From Pseudomonas sp. SLFW (GTDB taxonomy: Bacteria > Pseudomonadota > Gammaproteobacteria > Pseudomonadales > Pseudomonadaceae), in assembly GCF_009905615.1 (NCBI RefSeq), contig NZ_JAAAKW010000007.1:62001-126000 (forward strand): a DNA stretch of 64,000 bases, given 5' to 3'. Shown here in pieces: positions 47,660 to 56,393 of the stretch; the first letter of the stretch is position 1; every line of letters starts with the position of its first letter. The position numbers and the translations under genes were made by a program. The notes beneath the pieces are model-generated. The model saw only the letters and a program-made list of their open reading frames with translations, was not told the origin of the DNA and made no database searches.

Positions 47660-48682
47660 ATGACTGCTTTCCAAGGCCTCTTTTCCCTCGTCGCCTCCAC
47701 GGTCGGCCAGCCCGCTGCTAACTGGCTCGAACGTCGTGTCGACGTCCCGCAAGCGCTGCATGATTTCTCCTGGTCTGACGAAGGCGTCCATCGCGTCTGG
47801 CTCGCGGAGGCGCTGAACCTGTGCCTGTTCCATAAACTGGTGCAAGCGGTGCCGGACGGCCTGCGTTACGTTGACGAACAGTTCGAAAGCGGTCGCAAAG
47901 TGGTGTTCGATCACGGCGCCATCCGGACCGTGGACTGGGCGCAAAACGGCGAATTGCCCCGGGGTCGTCAAGCGTTCTCGCGCCTGCTGGAGCCACTGGG
48001 CTTCACTGACGTGCGCACTTATCCACTCACCAAACTGAACATGACCGGCTGGGGCTATCGTCAAATGGACCTGCCGGAAGACATCGCGCAGTTCTTCGTG
48101 TCGGAGCTGCATCCGGGGCGTTTGAGCCAGGCGTTTCAGGACGCTGTCAGCCGCGTGGTGAGTTCCAGCCGCGACCCACTGACGCCTGACGACCTGAGCA
48201 TCCTCCAGCGTCTGCGCACGACGCGTCATTGCAGCCTCGAAGAAGCCACACGCCTGCTGCCGGGGCTGTATCGCGCATTTGGTCGTCAGCATGGTGTGGT
48301 GCAGGAAGCCGACTATCGTCAGCTGCTCGGCGAAAGCGCGGAAATGGCGTGGATTTCAACGGAAGGCAACAGCTTCAACCACCTGACGGATCGGGTCGAC
48401 AATCTGGAAGCCACGGTGGAAGAGCAGATTCGTCTGGAGCGCCCGATGAAGGACAGCATCGAGGTGTCTACGTCAGGTCGCGTGATGCAGACCGCCTACA
48501 AGGCGTGCACGGTGAGTCGCGAGCTGCTGAATGCCGAAGGCGTGCTCAAGACGCATCAGGTGCCGGGGTCGTTCGTCGAGTTCATCCAACGCAAGATCGA
48601 CCCGGAAAACGGCAATATCGACCTGAATTTCGACAGCAGTAATGCACAGGGTATTTTCAAGATGACCGCGTCAAAGAATTGA
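47660..48682 (+). CDS. Short DUF1338 protein, HglS-like (2-oxoadipate dioxygenase/decarboxylase family)
   Basis: A 340-residue VOC-fold protein of the DUF1338 family. P. putida HglS, the characterised member (about 464 residues), converts 2-oxoadipate to D-2-hydroxyglutarate with Fe(II) and O2 in lysine breakdown. I can place the likely ligands: His85 and Arg89 in FDHGAIRTV, His241 in SFNHLTDRVDN, and Glu307 in GSFVEFIQRKID. The His85–His241 spacing (156) equals the HglS His70–His226 spacing as I recall it; the last spacing is 66 versus 68. The C-terminal part is about 120 residues shorter than HglS, so substrate range may differ. amaAB lie only 4 kb away, but in P. putida hglS directly follows the LysR gene, which is not so here. 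Confidence 0.78.
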   Translation: MTAFQGLFSLVASTVGQPAANWLERRVDVPQALHDFSWSDEGVHRVWLAEALNLCLFHKLVQAVPDGLRYVDEQFESGRKVVFDHGAIRTVDWAQNGELPRGRQAFSRLLEPLGFTDVRTYPLTKLNMTGWGYRQMDLPEDIAQFFVSELHPGRLSQAFQDAVSRVVSSSRDPLTPDDLSILQRLRTTRHCSLEEATRLLPGLYRAFGRQHGVVQEADYRQLLGESAEMAWISTEGNSFNHLTDRVDNLEATVEEQIRLERPMKDSIEVSTSGRVMQTAYKACTVSRELLNAEGVLKTHQVPGSFVEFIQRKIDPENGNIDLNFDSSNAQGIFKMTASKN

Positions 48683-48691
48683 GGCTATAGC

Positions 48692-48782
48692 GTTGTAGGA
48701 GTGAGCCTGCTCGCGATAGCGGTGCGTCATTCGAAGCAGTGATGGCTGACACACCCCTGTCGCGAGCAAGCTCACTCCTACA
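48692..48782. repeat. REP inverted pair between the DUF1338 gene and azu
   Basis: Left arm TTGTAGGAGTGAGCCTGCTC, right arm ending CTCACTCCTACAG and followed by a T5 run (48783–48787). It may double as the terminator of the DUF1338 transcript. Confidence 0.88.
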
Positions 48783-48805
48783 GTTTTTGGGCACCTGAAG
48801 CTGCG

Positions 48806-49252
48806 TTACTTCAGCGTAACAGTGCCCTTCATCATGCTGATGTGGCCTGGAAATGAGCAGAAGAAACCGTATTTCTCTGCCGGGTCCAGCTTGGACACGT
48901 CGATTTTCAGCGAATCGGTCTCGCCAGCGCCAATGATCTTGGTGTGAGCAAGGACGCGTGCATCGCCTTCCTTCAAATAATCCTTGTCGATGCCAGCGCT
49001 CAGGCCGTCAGTGGCAATGGGCTGCATGTCGGCTTCTTTACTGACCACCAGGTTATGGCCCATGACGTTTTTTGGCAGGCTGCCTGAGTGCTTCAGGTTG
49101 ACGGTGAATTCCTTGCAGCTCTTGTCGATTTCGATGGCCTTGGCGGTGAAAGACATCTGATCGGTAGAGTCCACGGTCACCGAACATTCGGCGGCCAGCA
49201 GATGGCCGCTGGCCAGTGTCAGCAGGGAGGCAGCAACGAGCTTGCGAATCAT
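48806..49252 (-). CDS. azu: Azurin
   Basis: A 148-residue periplasmic blue copper protein that carries electrons, with a 20-residue signal peptide ([14 protein letters not shown]). The mature 128-residue protein has every copper ligand at its classic place: His46 (MGHN), Cys112 (FFCSFPGH), His117 and Met121 (SMMKG), plus the Cys3–Cys26 disulfide. The ATG at 49252 has a GGAG ribosome site; the frame continues upstream without support. A perfect 12-base palindrome lies 32 bases upstream. Confidence 0.98.
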   Translation of the reverse strand: MIRKLVAASLLTLASGHLLAAECSVTVDSTDQMSFTAKAIEIDKSCKEFTVNLKHSGSLPKNVMGHNLVVSKEADMQPIATDGLSAGIDKDYLKEGDARVLAHTKIIGAGETDSLKIDVSKLDPAEKYGFFCSFPGHISMMKGTVTLK

Positions 49253-49283
49253 GGTGAGTCTCCTGAATGGGGTTGCTCTGTTT

Positions 49284-49295
49284 TTTGTATACAAA
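49284..49295. promoter_or_regulatory. TTTGTATACAAA palindrome upstream of azu
   Basis: A perfect 12-base palindrome 32 bases before the azurin ATG, in the expected promoter region. The TTGTATACAA core resembles operators used by some FadR-type GntR regulators. No regulator of that type is encoded next to it; function is inferred only from shape and place. Confidence 0.35.
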
Positions 49296-49442
49296 GATTG
49301 CCTCAATCCTAAACAATTTATCAACCCAAGATTATGAAACATCTCTGGGCGGGCTCTATCAGGCCCATCGAGACAATCAAGCAGCCAACCATACAGGGTC
49401 TTTCTAAGATGAGCCCGTCACTCATCCATCAGGACGACCATC

Positions 49443-49550
49443 ATGCAACTCAACAGCCTTTTCCGCAGTTTGCTCGCCGCCTACGCCTGTGGCGCCAGCG
49501 GGAGCTACGACCGCGTCGCTCAGGATTACAACGACTACCGTCACGCGTGA
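49443..49550 (+). CDS. Possible 35-residue small protein
   Basis: An ATG frame beginning MQLNSLFRSLLAAYACGASG and ending with acidic/aromatic SYDRVAQDYNDYRHA. An AGGAC-like ribosome site lies nine bases before the ATG. The N-terminal half is amphipathic to hydrophobic. I recognise no family. It is convergent with the transglutaminase gene. It may be chance, because it is too short to judge by composition. Confidence 0.35.
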   Translation: MQLNSLFRSLLAAYACGASGSYDRVAQDYNDYRHA

Positions 49551-49568
49551 GTTCTGGAATCCGGAGAT

Positions 49569-50465
49569 TCACTCATCCAGCGGCATGACCGTCACACGCA
49601 CTTCCGGGTCGTGATTGCCGCCGCCGAGGATGACGCCGCGCAAGGGTGAGACGTCGGAAAAATCGCGCCCCCACGCCAGACTGATGTGTTCAAGCGCAGG
49701 CTGGATGTTGTTGGTGGGGTCGAAATCCACCCACCCCAGCACCGGACAGAACACCGAGACCCAAGCGTGGGATGCATCGGCACCGATCAATCGCGGCTGG
49801 CCGGGTGGCGGTTGAGTCAGCAGATAGCCGCTGACGTACCGCGCCGCCAGCCCACGCGAGCGCAGGCAGGCAAGCATCAAATGCGCAAAGTCCTGGCAGA
49901 CACCACGCCGGGTCTCCAGCACCTCCACCAACGGCGTCGCCACTTGTGTCGCTTCGCCGTCGAACGTGAACTCGTCGAAAATCTTTTCCATCAGTGCCTG
50001 AGCACACAGCAGCAAAGGCTCCCCTTCCGGAAAACAACCGGCCGAAAACTCGACGAACGATTGCTTGAGGTGCACGTAGGGGGATTCGAAGCGGTAGCGG
50101 CAGGCTTCCAGAATGTCTGGCGACATCTTCGTTGCGCTGTAGGTCAGCGTGCTGCGGGTCAACTCCCAGGCCGGTGACTGCCGGAAATCCAGCGCCGGTC
50201 GCTCCAGCACTTCGATCTGCAGACGGGCGTTGACCTGCAATTCATCGTGGGGCCGTTCGAACGCCAGCCGGGTCAGCGGATTGCCGAACACGTCCAGCTC
50301 ATCCCGGCGCGTGGTCGGCGCCGGGCTGATCTCCAAGTGCTGCTCAAGGCAACGCTGCCAAGGGCTGCACCGAGGCCATAAATGCGCCAGTTGCTGGGCC
50401 AGCGACACCGGGCTGTCGTACTTGTAGTGGGTATCGTGAAGGATCTGGTAGAAAGCGCTGCTCAT
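49569..50465 (-). CDS. Transglutaminase-like cysteine protease-fold protein
   Basis: A 298-residue bacterial transglutaminase-like protein. N-terminal Bact_transglu_N domain (about 1–85: DTHYKYDSPVSLAQQLAHLW) then the core domain with the Cys-His-Asp triad: Cys190 (TRRGVCQDFAHLML), His233 (ASHAWVSVFCP) and Asp249 (GWVDFDPTNN). No signal peptide or membrane helix, so it should be cytoplasmic. Its start overlaps the stop of the ATP-grasp gene by one base, so the two are coupled. Members of this family are thought to act as amidases or peptide ligases; the substrate is unknown. Confidence 0.9.
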   Translation of the reverse strand: MSSAFYQILHDTHYKYDSPVSLAQQLAHLWPRCSPWQRCLEQHLEISPAPTTRRDELDVFGNPLTRLAFERPHDELQVNARLQIEVLERPALDFRQSPAWELTRSTLTYSATKMSPDILEACRYRFESPYVHLKQSFVEFSAGCFPEGEPLLLCAQALMEKIFDEFTFDGEATQVATPLVEVLETRRGVCQDFAHLMLACLRSRGLAARYVSGYLLTQPPPGQPRLIGADASHAWVSVFCPVLGWVDFDPTNNIQPALEHISLAWGRDFSDVSPLRGVILGGGNHDPEVRVTVMPLDE

Positions 50466-52966
50466 CAGACGGACACCGTGCGCTGGCTGACATCATCAAC
50501 GTGGGCGAAATGGCGCAAGGCCAAGCGGTCAGAGACCTGGCCGCTAGTGTCGCCGATGCTTTGCAGCAAGTCCGCCAGGCCGTGCAGCGCAGCCTTGACG
50601 CTGCTCTGACCGAACAGCCCGTTTTCCAGACAACCCAGGTCGAACGCTGCCAACCGCTGGCGCAAGACCGCGAGGCTATTGTCCTGGGGCACGCCAAAAT
50701 CGTCGTTCAAACGCTTCACCGAACGCGTCACCAGCTTGAGCTGGAACAGCACGGCGTGGGGGTTTTGCTCGTCCAGCAGTAACAAATCAAGGACCGGAAT
50801 CAACTGCGGCAACGCCAGATACCGCGAACGGTAAGTGATGCTGCTGTTGCCCAGTTCCAGCAGCCAGTCCAGCGCGTCCTGATCGAACACCGCGTCGCTG
50901 CGCAGGAATGCGGCCAGACTGGTGCTGAGGAACTGCAAACGCTCGATGCGCCGCCCGATCATCAGGAAACGCCAGCCTTCGTCGCGGGTCATGTCGTCCA
51001 GCGCAAAACCGGACAGCGCCGCGAGCGACATCACCAAGCGATTGAGAAAATCCAGCAGCTCGCCGAAGTCGGGGGCGTCGGTGTCCAGGTTCGCGGCTTC
51101 GCGCTGCAATTCGACCAACGCTTGCCAGTTCTCCCGAGACAACTTGCCGCGCACCTGCGAGGCGGCCCACTGCAAACGCTGCAGGTTGGAACGCAGACTG
51201 AACGGCCAGTCCTCACCCAGCAACGCTGCGAGTAGGCGGTCATGCAGCTCGCTCGGCTCGTCTTCGTCCTCGCGTGGCACCAGATTCAAGCGCTCGCCCA
51301 GCTCGACCGCCGCTTGCAGCGCCAGCGGGTCATCGCCATCGACGTAGCGCGCCAGCATGATCCGCAGCAGGCGAGCACTATCGTCACTACGCTCGCAATA
51401 ACGACCGAACCAGAACAGGTTTTCCACGACACGCGACGGCAGATAAGGATCGCGGCGGATCAGGTCATGCACGCCCAACGAGTGACGGCCTTTCCACGGT
51501 TCGCTGCCCAACGTGCGCTCGCCCAGAATCCACGTGTCCTTGCTGGCCCCGCCGCGCTGCATCGACACCACATCGGCGTCGGCATCGGCGGCCACCCGCG
51601 TCAGGCCGCCCGGCAGCACACGATAGCCGTCGGCGGTGGCAACGGCATACACCCGCATGCCGATGGCACGGGGTTGAAGCTGTGCGTCGGCGCCCTGCCA
51701 GACCGGCGCGTGGGACAGCTGCGCCAGTTCCTGAGCGACATAGGCGTAAGGCCGCGCCTGCATCCGAGCCGCCAGCGCCTGACGCTGCTCACCGTTCAGA
51801 TCACGGCCAAAAACCGGGACAAAGCTCTGAGAAGGAAATGCCGGTTTGATCAGCAATTCCGGCATTTTTTCCAGCGCTTGGGCCAGAACGGGAGGCTCGC
51901 CGCACCACCAGGTCGCGATGGACGGCAGAATCAACGCTTCGCCAAACAGGTGCTCGTTGATCTTCGGCAGGAAACCCAACAGGCCCGGCGATTCCAGCAC
52001 ACCGCTACCCAAGGCGTTGGCCACCAGCACGCGGCCCTGACGCACGGCTTCCAGCAGCCCCGGCACGCCAAGGGCGGAATCGGTGCGCAGCTCCAGCGGG
52101 TCGCAGAAGTCGTCGTCCAGACGCCGCATGATCGCGTGCACCCGACGCAGGCCGCTGAGGGTTTTCAGGTACACCGTGGCGTCGCGGACCGTGAGGTCGC
52201 TGCCTTCGACGAGCGGATAACCCAATTGCCCGGCGAGATACAGATGTTCGAAATAGCTCTCGTTGAAGCGACCCGGCGTCAGCAGTACCACCAGCGGCAC
52301 TTCGTTGCTGCTCGGCGCCTGTCGCGCCAGTGTTTCCTGCAACGAGCGGAAGAAACCCGAGAGGTGCTGCACTTCCAGATCGCGATACAGCTCGGGGAAA
52401 GCGCGAGACACGATCAGCCGGTTTTCCAGCGCATAACCCGCACCGGACGGCGCTTGCGTTCGGTCAGCGGTGACCCACCAGCGGCCATCGGGGGTGCGCG
52501 CCAGGTCCACGGCGTACACGTGCAAAAAGGTGCCTTCCGGCGGCGTTACGCCTTGGCAGGGCCAGAGAAAATTGTTGTGGCCAAAGACCAGTTCCGCAGG
52601 CAGCAAGCCCTCGGCGATCAGGTTTTGCGGGCCATAAAGGTCGGCCAACACCGCGTTGAGCAATCGCGCACGTTGGGCGATACCCGCCGCCAGTTGCTGC
52701 CATTCCTCGACCGGAATCAAATGCGGCAACAGGTCCAGTTCCCAAGGACGATCGGCCCCTTTGGGGTCGGCATAGACGTTGTAGGTGACGCCGTTTTCCT
52801 GAATTTGCCTGGCCAGCAACGCCTGCCGCTGGATCAACTGTGCGGGAGTGCTGCGTTGCAGCTGCTCGTAGAAACGCAGCCAGTGCGGGCGAATGGCGCC
52901 GCTGGCATCTAGCATCTCGTGATAGGTGCCCGCAGAGAGCGGGTATCGGTCAAGCAGGTCGGGCAT
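50465..52966 (-). CDS. Circularly permuted ATP-grasp / alpha-E fusion protein
   Basis: An 833-residue two-domain protein from the ATG at 52966; a TTG six codons upstream has no ribosome site. Residues about 10–480 form a circularly permuted ATP-grasp ligase of type 2 (VYADPKGADRPWELDLLPHLI, GHNNFLWPCQGVTPP, VADRTQAPSGAGYALENR-like segment, RPYAYVAQELAQLS). Residues about 505–830 form the alpha-E helical domain (LPSRVVENLFWFGRYCERSD). In many bacteria these are separate genes. ATP-grasp ligases activate carboxylates, so a peptide- or amide-forming reaction is inferred. The partner genes on both sides are transglutaminase-like proteins. Confidence 0.9.
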   Translation of the reverse strand: MPDLLDRYPLSAGTYHEMLDASGAIRPHWLRFYEQLQRSTPAQLIQRQALLARQIQENGVTYNVYADPKGADRPWELDLLPHLIPVEEWQQLAAGIAQRARLLNAVLADLYGPQNLIAEGLLPAELVFGHNNFLWPCQGVTPPEGTFLHVYAVDLARTPDGRWWVTADRTQAPSGAGYALENRLIVSRAFPELYRDLEVQHLSGFFRSLQETLARQAPSSNEVPLVVLLTPGRFNESYFEHLYLAGQLGYPLVEGSDLTVRDATVYLKTLSGLRRVHAIMRRLDDDFCDPLELRTDSALGVPGLLEAVRQGRVLVANALGSGVLESPGLLGFLPKINEHLFGEALILPSIATWWCGEPPVLAQALEKMPELLIKPAFPSQSFVPVFGRDLNGEQRQALAARMQARPYAYVAQELAQLSHAPVWQGADAQLQPRAIGMRVYAVATADGYRVLPGGLTRVAADADADVVSMQRGGASKDTWILGERTLGSEPWKGRHSLGVHDLIRRDPYLPSRVVENLFWFGRYCERSDDSARLLRIMLARYVDGDDPLALQAAVELGERLNLVPREDEDEPSELHDRLLAALLGEDWPFSLRSNLQRLQWAASQVRGKLSRENWQALVELQREAANLDTDAPDFGELLDFLNRLVMSLAALSGFALDDMTRDEGWRFLMIGRRIERLQFLSTSLAAFLRSDAVFDQDALDWLLELGNSSITYRSRYLALPQLIPVLDLLLLDEQNPHAVLFQLKLVTRSVKRLNDDFGVPQDNSLAVLRQRLAAFDLGCLENGLFGQSSVKAALHGLADLLQSIGDTSGQVSDRLALRHFAHVDDVSQRTVSV

Positions 52967-53056
52967 GGAAGGCTCGGCAGACAACTAAAGAGGTCAGATT
53001 AGCGCAGACAACGTGACACGAAGTGGCTCGCTTCCCTGCGGCCGCTTTCTGAGCCA

Positions 53057-53085
53057 GCCAGCCCGATTCATGAGATCAGGCTGGC
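53057..53085. other. Stem-loop between the DUF2126 and ATP-grasp genes
   Basis: GCCAGCCCGAT (53057–53067) pairs with ATCAGGCTGGC (53075–53085) at 10 of 11 positions around a 7-base loop. It lies in the 133-base gap between the first and second genes of the operon and has no T-run, so it may slow or process the transcript. Confidence 0.6.
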
Positions 53086-53099
53086 CGTCCGGGCCATTT

Positions 53100-56000
53100 T
53101 TATCGGTGCAGACGCAAATCCAGCGTCATGGGCAATTCATCATTGAGGGTCAGCGCAGGCACTGCCAGTTTGCCGGGGCTGTGGCCGACGCGGAAAAACC
53201 GCGACAGGCGCCGACTTTCGGCTTCGTTGGCGTTGACCGGCAGGGTTTCGTAATTGCGCCCCCCAGGATGCGCGACATGATACTCGCAGCCGCCCAGCGA
53301 GCGCTGCATCCACGTATCAAGAATGTCGAAAACCAGCGGCGCATGCACCGGAATCGTCGGCTGCAAGGCGTTGAACGGCTGCCAGGCGCGATACCGCACG
53401 CCCGCGACGAATTCGCCAACACGTCCGGTCGGTTGCAGCGGCACGGGTACACCGTTGCACGTGAGCATGTAGCGCTGCGGCGGCAGACCCGTGACTTTCA
53501 GCTGCAAACGCTCCAGAGACGAGTCCACGTAACGCACCGCACCGCCAGCCGCGCCCTTCTCGCCCAGCACGTGCCAAGGCTCCAGCGCCTGACGCAGTTC
53601 CAACTCGATGCCGCTGACCGCGTAGTCGCCGACCTTTGGAAAACGAAACTCCAGGTGCGCCGCGAACCACTCGGCGCGCACCGGGTAACCGGCGGCGTTG
53701 AGTTCGACAATGACGTCGGCGAAATCCTGCTCGATGAAATGCGGCAGCATGAAACGGTCGTGCAGCTCAGTGCCCCAGCGCGCCAGCTTGGCCGGTGCGT
53801 AAGGCTCACGCCAGAACCGCGCCACCAGTGCGCGCAGCAGCAGTTGCTGCGCCAGGCTCATCCGGGCATGAGGCGGCATCTCGAACGCGCGCAATTCCAG
53901 CAGCCCCAGACGCCCCGTCGCGCCATCCGGTGAATACAGCTTGTCGATGCAGAACTCGGCGCGGTGGGTGTTGCCCGTGACGTCGATCAGCAGGTTGCGC
54001 AGGAGGCGGTCCACCAGCCACGGCGGGCATTCCTCACCCGGTGCAGGCATTTGCGAAAAGGCGATTTCCAGCTCGTACAGCGAGTCGTTGCGCGCCTCAT
54101 CGACACGCGGCGCCTGAGACGTCGGGCCAATGAACAGCCCGGAAAACAGGTACGACAGCGACGGGTGGTTGTGCCAATAGCTGAGCAAGCTGCGCAGCAG
54201 ATCGGGCCTGCGCAGGAACGGCGAATCCCCCGGCGTCGCGCCGCCCAGCACGAAGTGGTTGCCGCCGCCGGTGCCCGTGTGTCGCCCGTCGATCATGAAT
54301 TTTTCGGTGGTCAGCCGGGTCAGGCGCGCCTGCTCATACAGAAACTCGGTGCGCTCGACCAACTCGTCCCACGAGGATGAAGGCTGCACGTTGACTTCGA
54401 TCACGCCAGGGTCCGGCGTGATACGGAAGTTGGCCAGACGCGGGTCGCTCGGCGGCTCGTAGCCTTCCAGCAACACCGGGCAACGCAGCTCTTCAGCCGT
54501 GGCTTCGATGGCCGCGACCAGCTCCAGATACGCTTCGAGGGATTGCAGCGGCGGCATGAACAGATACAGCCGCCCGCCACGCGCTTCGGCGCTCAGCGCG
54601 GTGCGGGTCAGCCAGTCCGCCGACTCGTCAATCTTCGGCACACGCTCGGCACCAGCATTTGTCTGTTCGGTGAGACTGCCAAGCGCGCTGTCGACCTCTA
54701 CCCGATCCGGCAGGTCGGGGAAATCCTGGTTGTAATCGGTCGGGTGGATGTACGGGTATTCCGCGGCCTTGACCCATGGCTGCGAGGCTAGCGGCAGTCG
54801 ATAGCCCAAGGGCGAATCACCCGGCACCAACCGACAATGCTCGTCCCGCAGGAACCAGCGCCCGCTCTGCCAATGATCATCGGCGGCAGTGCGTGCTAAC
54901 GGCAAGACATGGCCAATCACCTTGTCCAGCCCCTGAGAAAACACCTTGGTCAGCCGTGCCCGTTCCAGCTCATCGCCGAGACGTGAATCCTCGGCGCTGA
55001 CGTTTTTCGGCAACGCGCCTTCGCGCCAGAGGTAATAAAAATGGTCTTCGTAGGCAGGGAACACGTAGCGCGTCGGCAGTTTCAGACGCTCGGCTACGCT
55101 GCGCAGAAAACGCCCGGCCATCTCGCCATCGGTGCCGTAATCCTCGGCTTCGTCTGCGATCAGCGCGTTATTGCGCCAGACCGGCTCGCCGTCGCGACGC
55201 CAGAAACAGTTCAGCGACCAGCGCGGCAGTTGTTCGCCCGGATACCACTTGCCCTGCCCAAAATGCACGATGCCCTGCGGCGCGTAGTGCTTGCGCATGC
55301 GCTGATACAGTTCGGCAGACAACACGCGTTTCTTCGGCCCCAGCGCAGCGGTGTTCCACTCGCCGCCGTCGCGGTCGTCGATGGACACGAATGTCGGCTC
55401 ACCGCCCATGGTCAGGCGCACGTCTTCGGCGATCAGATCCTTGTCGATCTGTCGGCCCAACGCCTGAATTTCCAGCCATTGCTCTTCGGTGTACGGCTTG
55501 GTGACGCGGGGCGCTTCCCAAATGCGTTCCACCGACATCTCGTGGCTGAACTCGGTTTCGCACGGCTCGACCAGTCCGCTGATCGGCGCCGCCGAGGAAG
55601 GCTCCGGGCTGCAGGCCAACGGAATATGCCCCTCGCCAGCAAACAGACCCGAGGTCGCATCCAATCCGACCCAGCCAGCGCCGGGCAGATACACCTCGCA
55701 CCACGCGTGCAGGTCTGTGAAATCCACGTCCGTGCCCGACGGCCCGTCCAGCGCCTCGACGTCGGCCTTGAGCTGAATCAGATAGCCCGACACGAACCGC
55801 GCGGCCAGCCCCAAATGACGCAGCAACTGCACCAGCAACCAGGCGGAATCGCGGCAAGAGCCAGATGCGCTGTCCAGCGTGAACTCAGGGGTTTGAATCC
55901 CCGGCTCCATACGGATCAGGTAATTGATGTCGTTGGCCAGCCGCTGGTTGAGGTTCACCAGAAAGTCGATGGCCGGAATCGGCGTGCGGTCGATGCTGTC

Positions 56001-56393
56001 CAGATACGCCTGAAACTTCGGCGTCAGCGGCAGCTTTTCCAGATACGGCAGGAGCTCGTGGTGCTCTTCTCTGGCGTACGTGAACGGAATCTTCTCGGCG
56101 TAAGGCTCAAGGAAAAAGTCGAACGGGTTGAACACCGCCATTTCGGCGACCAGATCAACCTCAATGCGCAACTCGTCGGTCCTCTCGGGGAACACCAGAC
56201 GCGCCAGGTAATTACCCTGCGGGTCCTGCTGCCAATTGATGAAATGGTTCTCAGGCAGGACTTTCAACGAATAGGACAAGACACGCGTACGGCTGTGCGC
56301 CGCCGGGCGCAAGCGCACGATCTGCGGACCTAACTCGACCGCTCGTTCGTAGCGGTAATGCGTGACGTGGTGCAAGGCAATGTGAATCGACAC
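53100..56393 (-). CDS. Transglutaminase–DUF2126 protein
   Basis: A 1097-residue protein from the GTG at 56393, which has a strong AGGAGG ribosome site seven bases upstream; the frame continues upstream only by chance. Residues about 1–300 are a transglutaminase-like domain with triad Cys180 (SASGSCRDSAWLLVQ), His229 (DLHAWCEVYLPG) and Asp245 (GWVGLDATSG). Residues about 315–1095 are the DUF2126 region (LTMGGEPTFVSIDDRDGGEW, LEGYEPPSDPRLANFRITPD, MIDGRHTGTGGGNHFVLGG), whose GMPT-like and HTGTGGGNH segments look like glutamine-synthetase-type ligase loops. It begins the three-gene operon, whose product is unknown. Confidence 0.9.
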   Translation of the reverse strand: MSIHIALHHVTHYRYERAVELGPQIVRLRPAAHSRTRVLSYSLKVLPENHFINWQQDPQGNYLARLVFPERTDELRIEVDLVAEMAVFNPFDFFLEPYAEKIPFTYAREEHHELLPYLEKLPLTPKFQAYLDSIDRTPIPAIDFLVNLNQRLANDINYLIRMEPGIQTPEFTLDSASGSCRDSAWLLVQLLRHLGLAARFVSGYLIQLKADVEALDGPSGTDVDFTDLHAWCEVYLPGAGWVGLDATSGLFAGEGHIPLACSPEPSSAAPISGLVEPCETEFSHEMSVERIWEAPRVTKPYTEEQWLEIQALGRQIDKDLIAEDVRLTMGGEPTFVSIDDRDGGEWNTAALGPKKRVLSAELYQRMRKHYAPQGIVHFGQGKWYPGEQLPRWSLNCFWRRDGEPVWRNNALIADEAEDYGTDGEMAGRFLRSVAERLKLPTRYVFPAYEDHFYYLWREGALPKNVSAEDSRLGDELERARLTKVFSQGLDKVIGHVLPLARTAADDHWQSGRWFLRDEHCRLVPGDSPLGYRLPLASQPWVKAAEYPYIHPTDYNQDFPDLPDRVEVDSALGSLTEQTNAGAERVPKIDESADWLTRTALSAEARGGRLYLFMPPLQSLEAYLELVAAIEATAEELRCPVLLEGYEPPSDPRLANFRITPDPGVIEVNVQPSSSWDELVERTEFLYEQARLTRLTTEKFMIDGRHTGTGGGNHFVLGGATPGDSPFLRRPDLLRSLLSYWHNHPSLSYLFSGLFIGPTSQAPRVDEARNDSLYELEIAFSQMPAPGEECPPWLVDRLLRNLLIDVTGNTHRAEFCIDKLYSPDGATGRLGLLELRAFEMPPHARMSLAQQLLLRALVARFWREPYAPAKLARWGTELHDRFMLPHFIEQDFADVIVELNAAGYPVRAEWFAAHLEFRFPKVGDYAVSGIELELRQALEPWHVLGEKGAAGGAVRYVDSSLERLQLKVTGLPPQRYMLTCNGVPVPLQPTGRVGEFVAGVRYRAWQPFNALQPTIPVHAPLVFDILDTWMQRSLGGCEYHVAHPGGRNYETLPVNANEAESRRLSRFFRVGHSPGKLAVPALTLNDELPMTLDLRLHR

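Noticed and set aside
49296..49340. TTGATAAATTG-like stretch upstream of azu as an ANR/FNR box
   Set aside because: Does not fit TTGAT-N4-ATCAA with correct spacing; only partial half-sites are present.
52967..52984. TTG start for the ATP-grasp protein at 52984
   Set aside because: No ribosome site precedes it and the ATG six codons later gives a normal family N-terminus.
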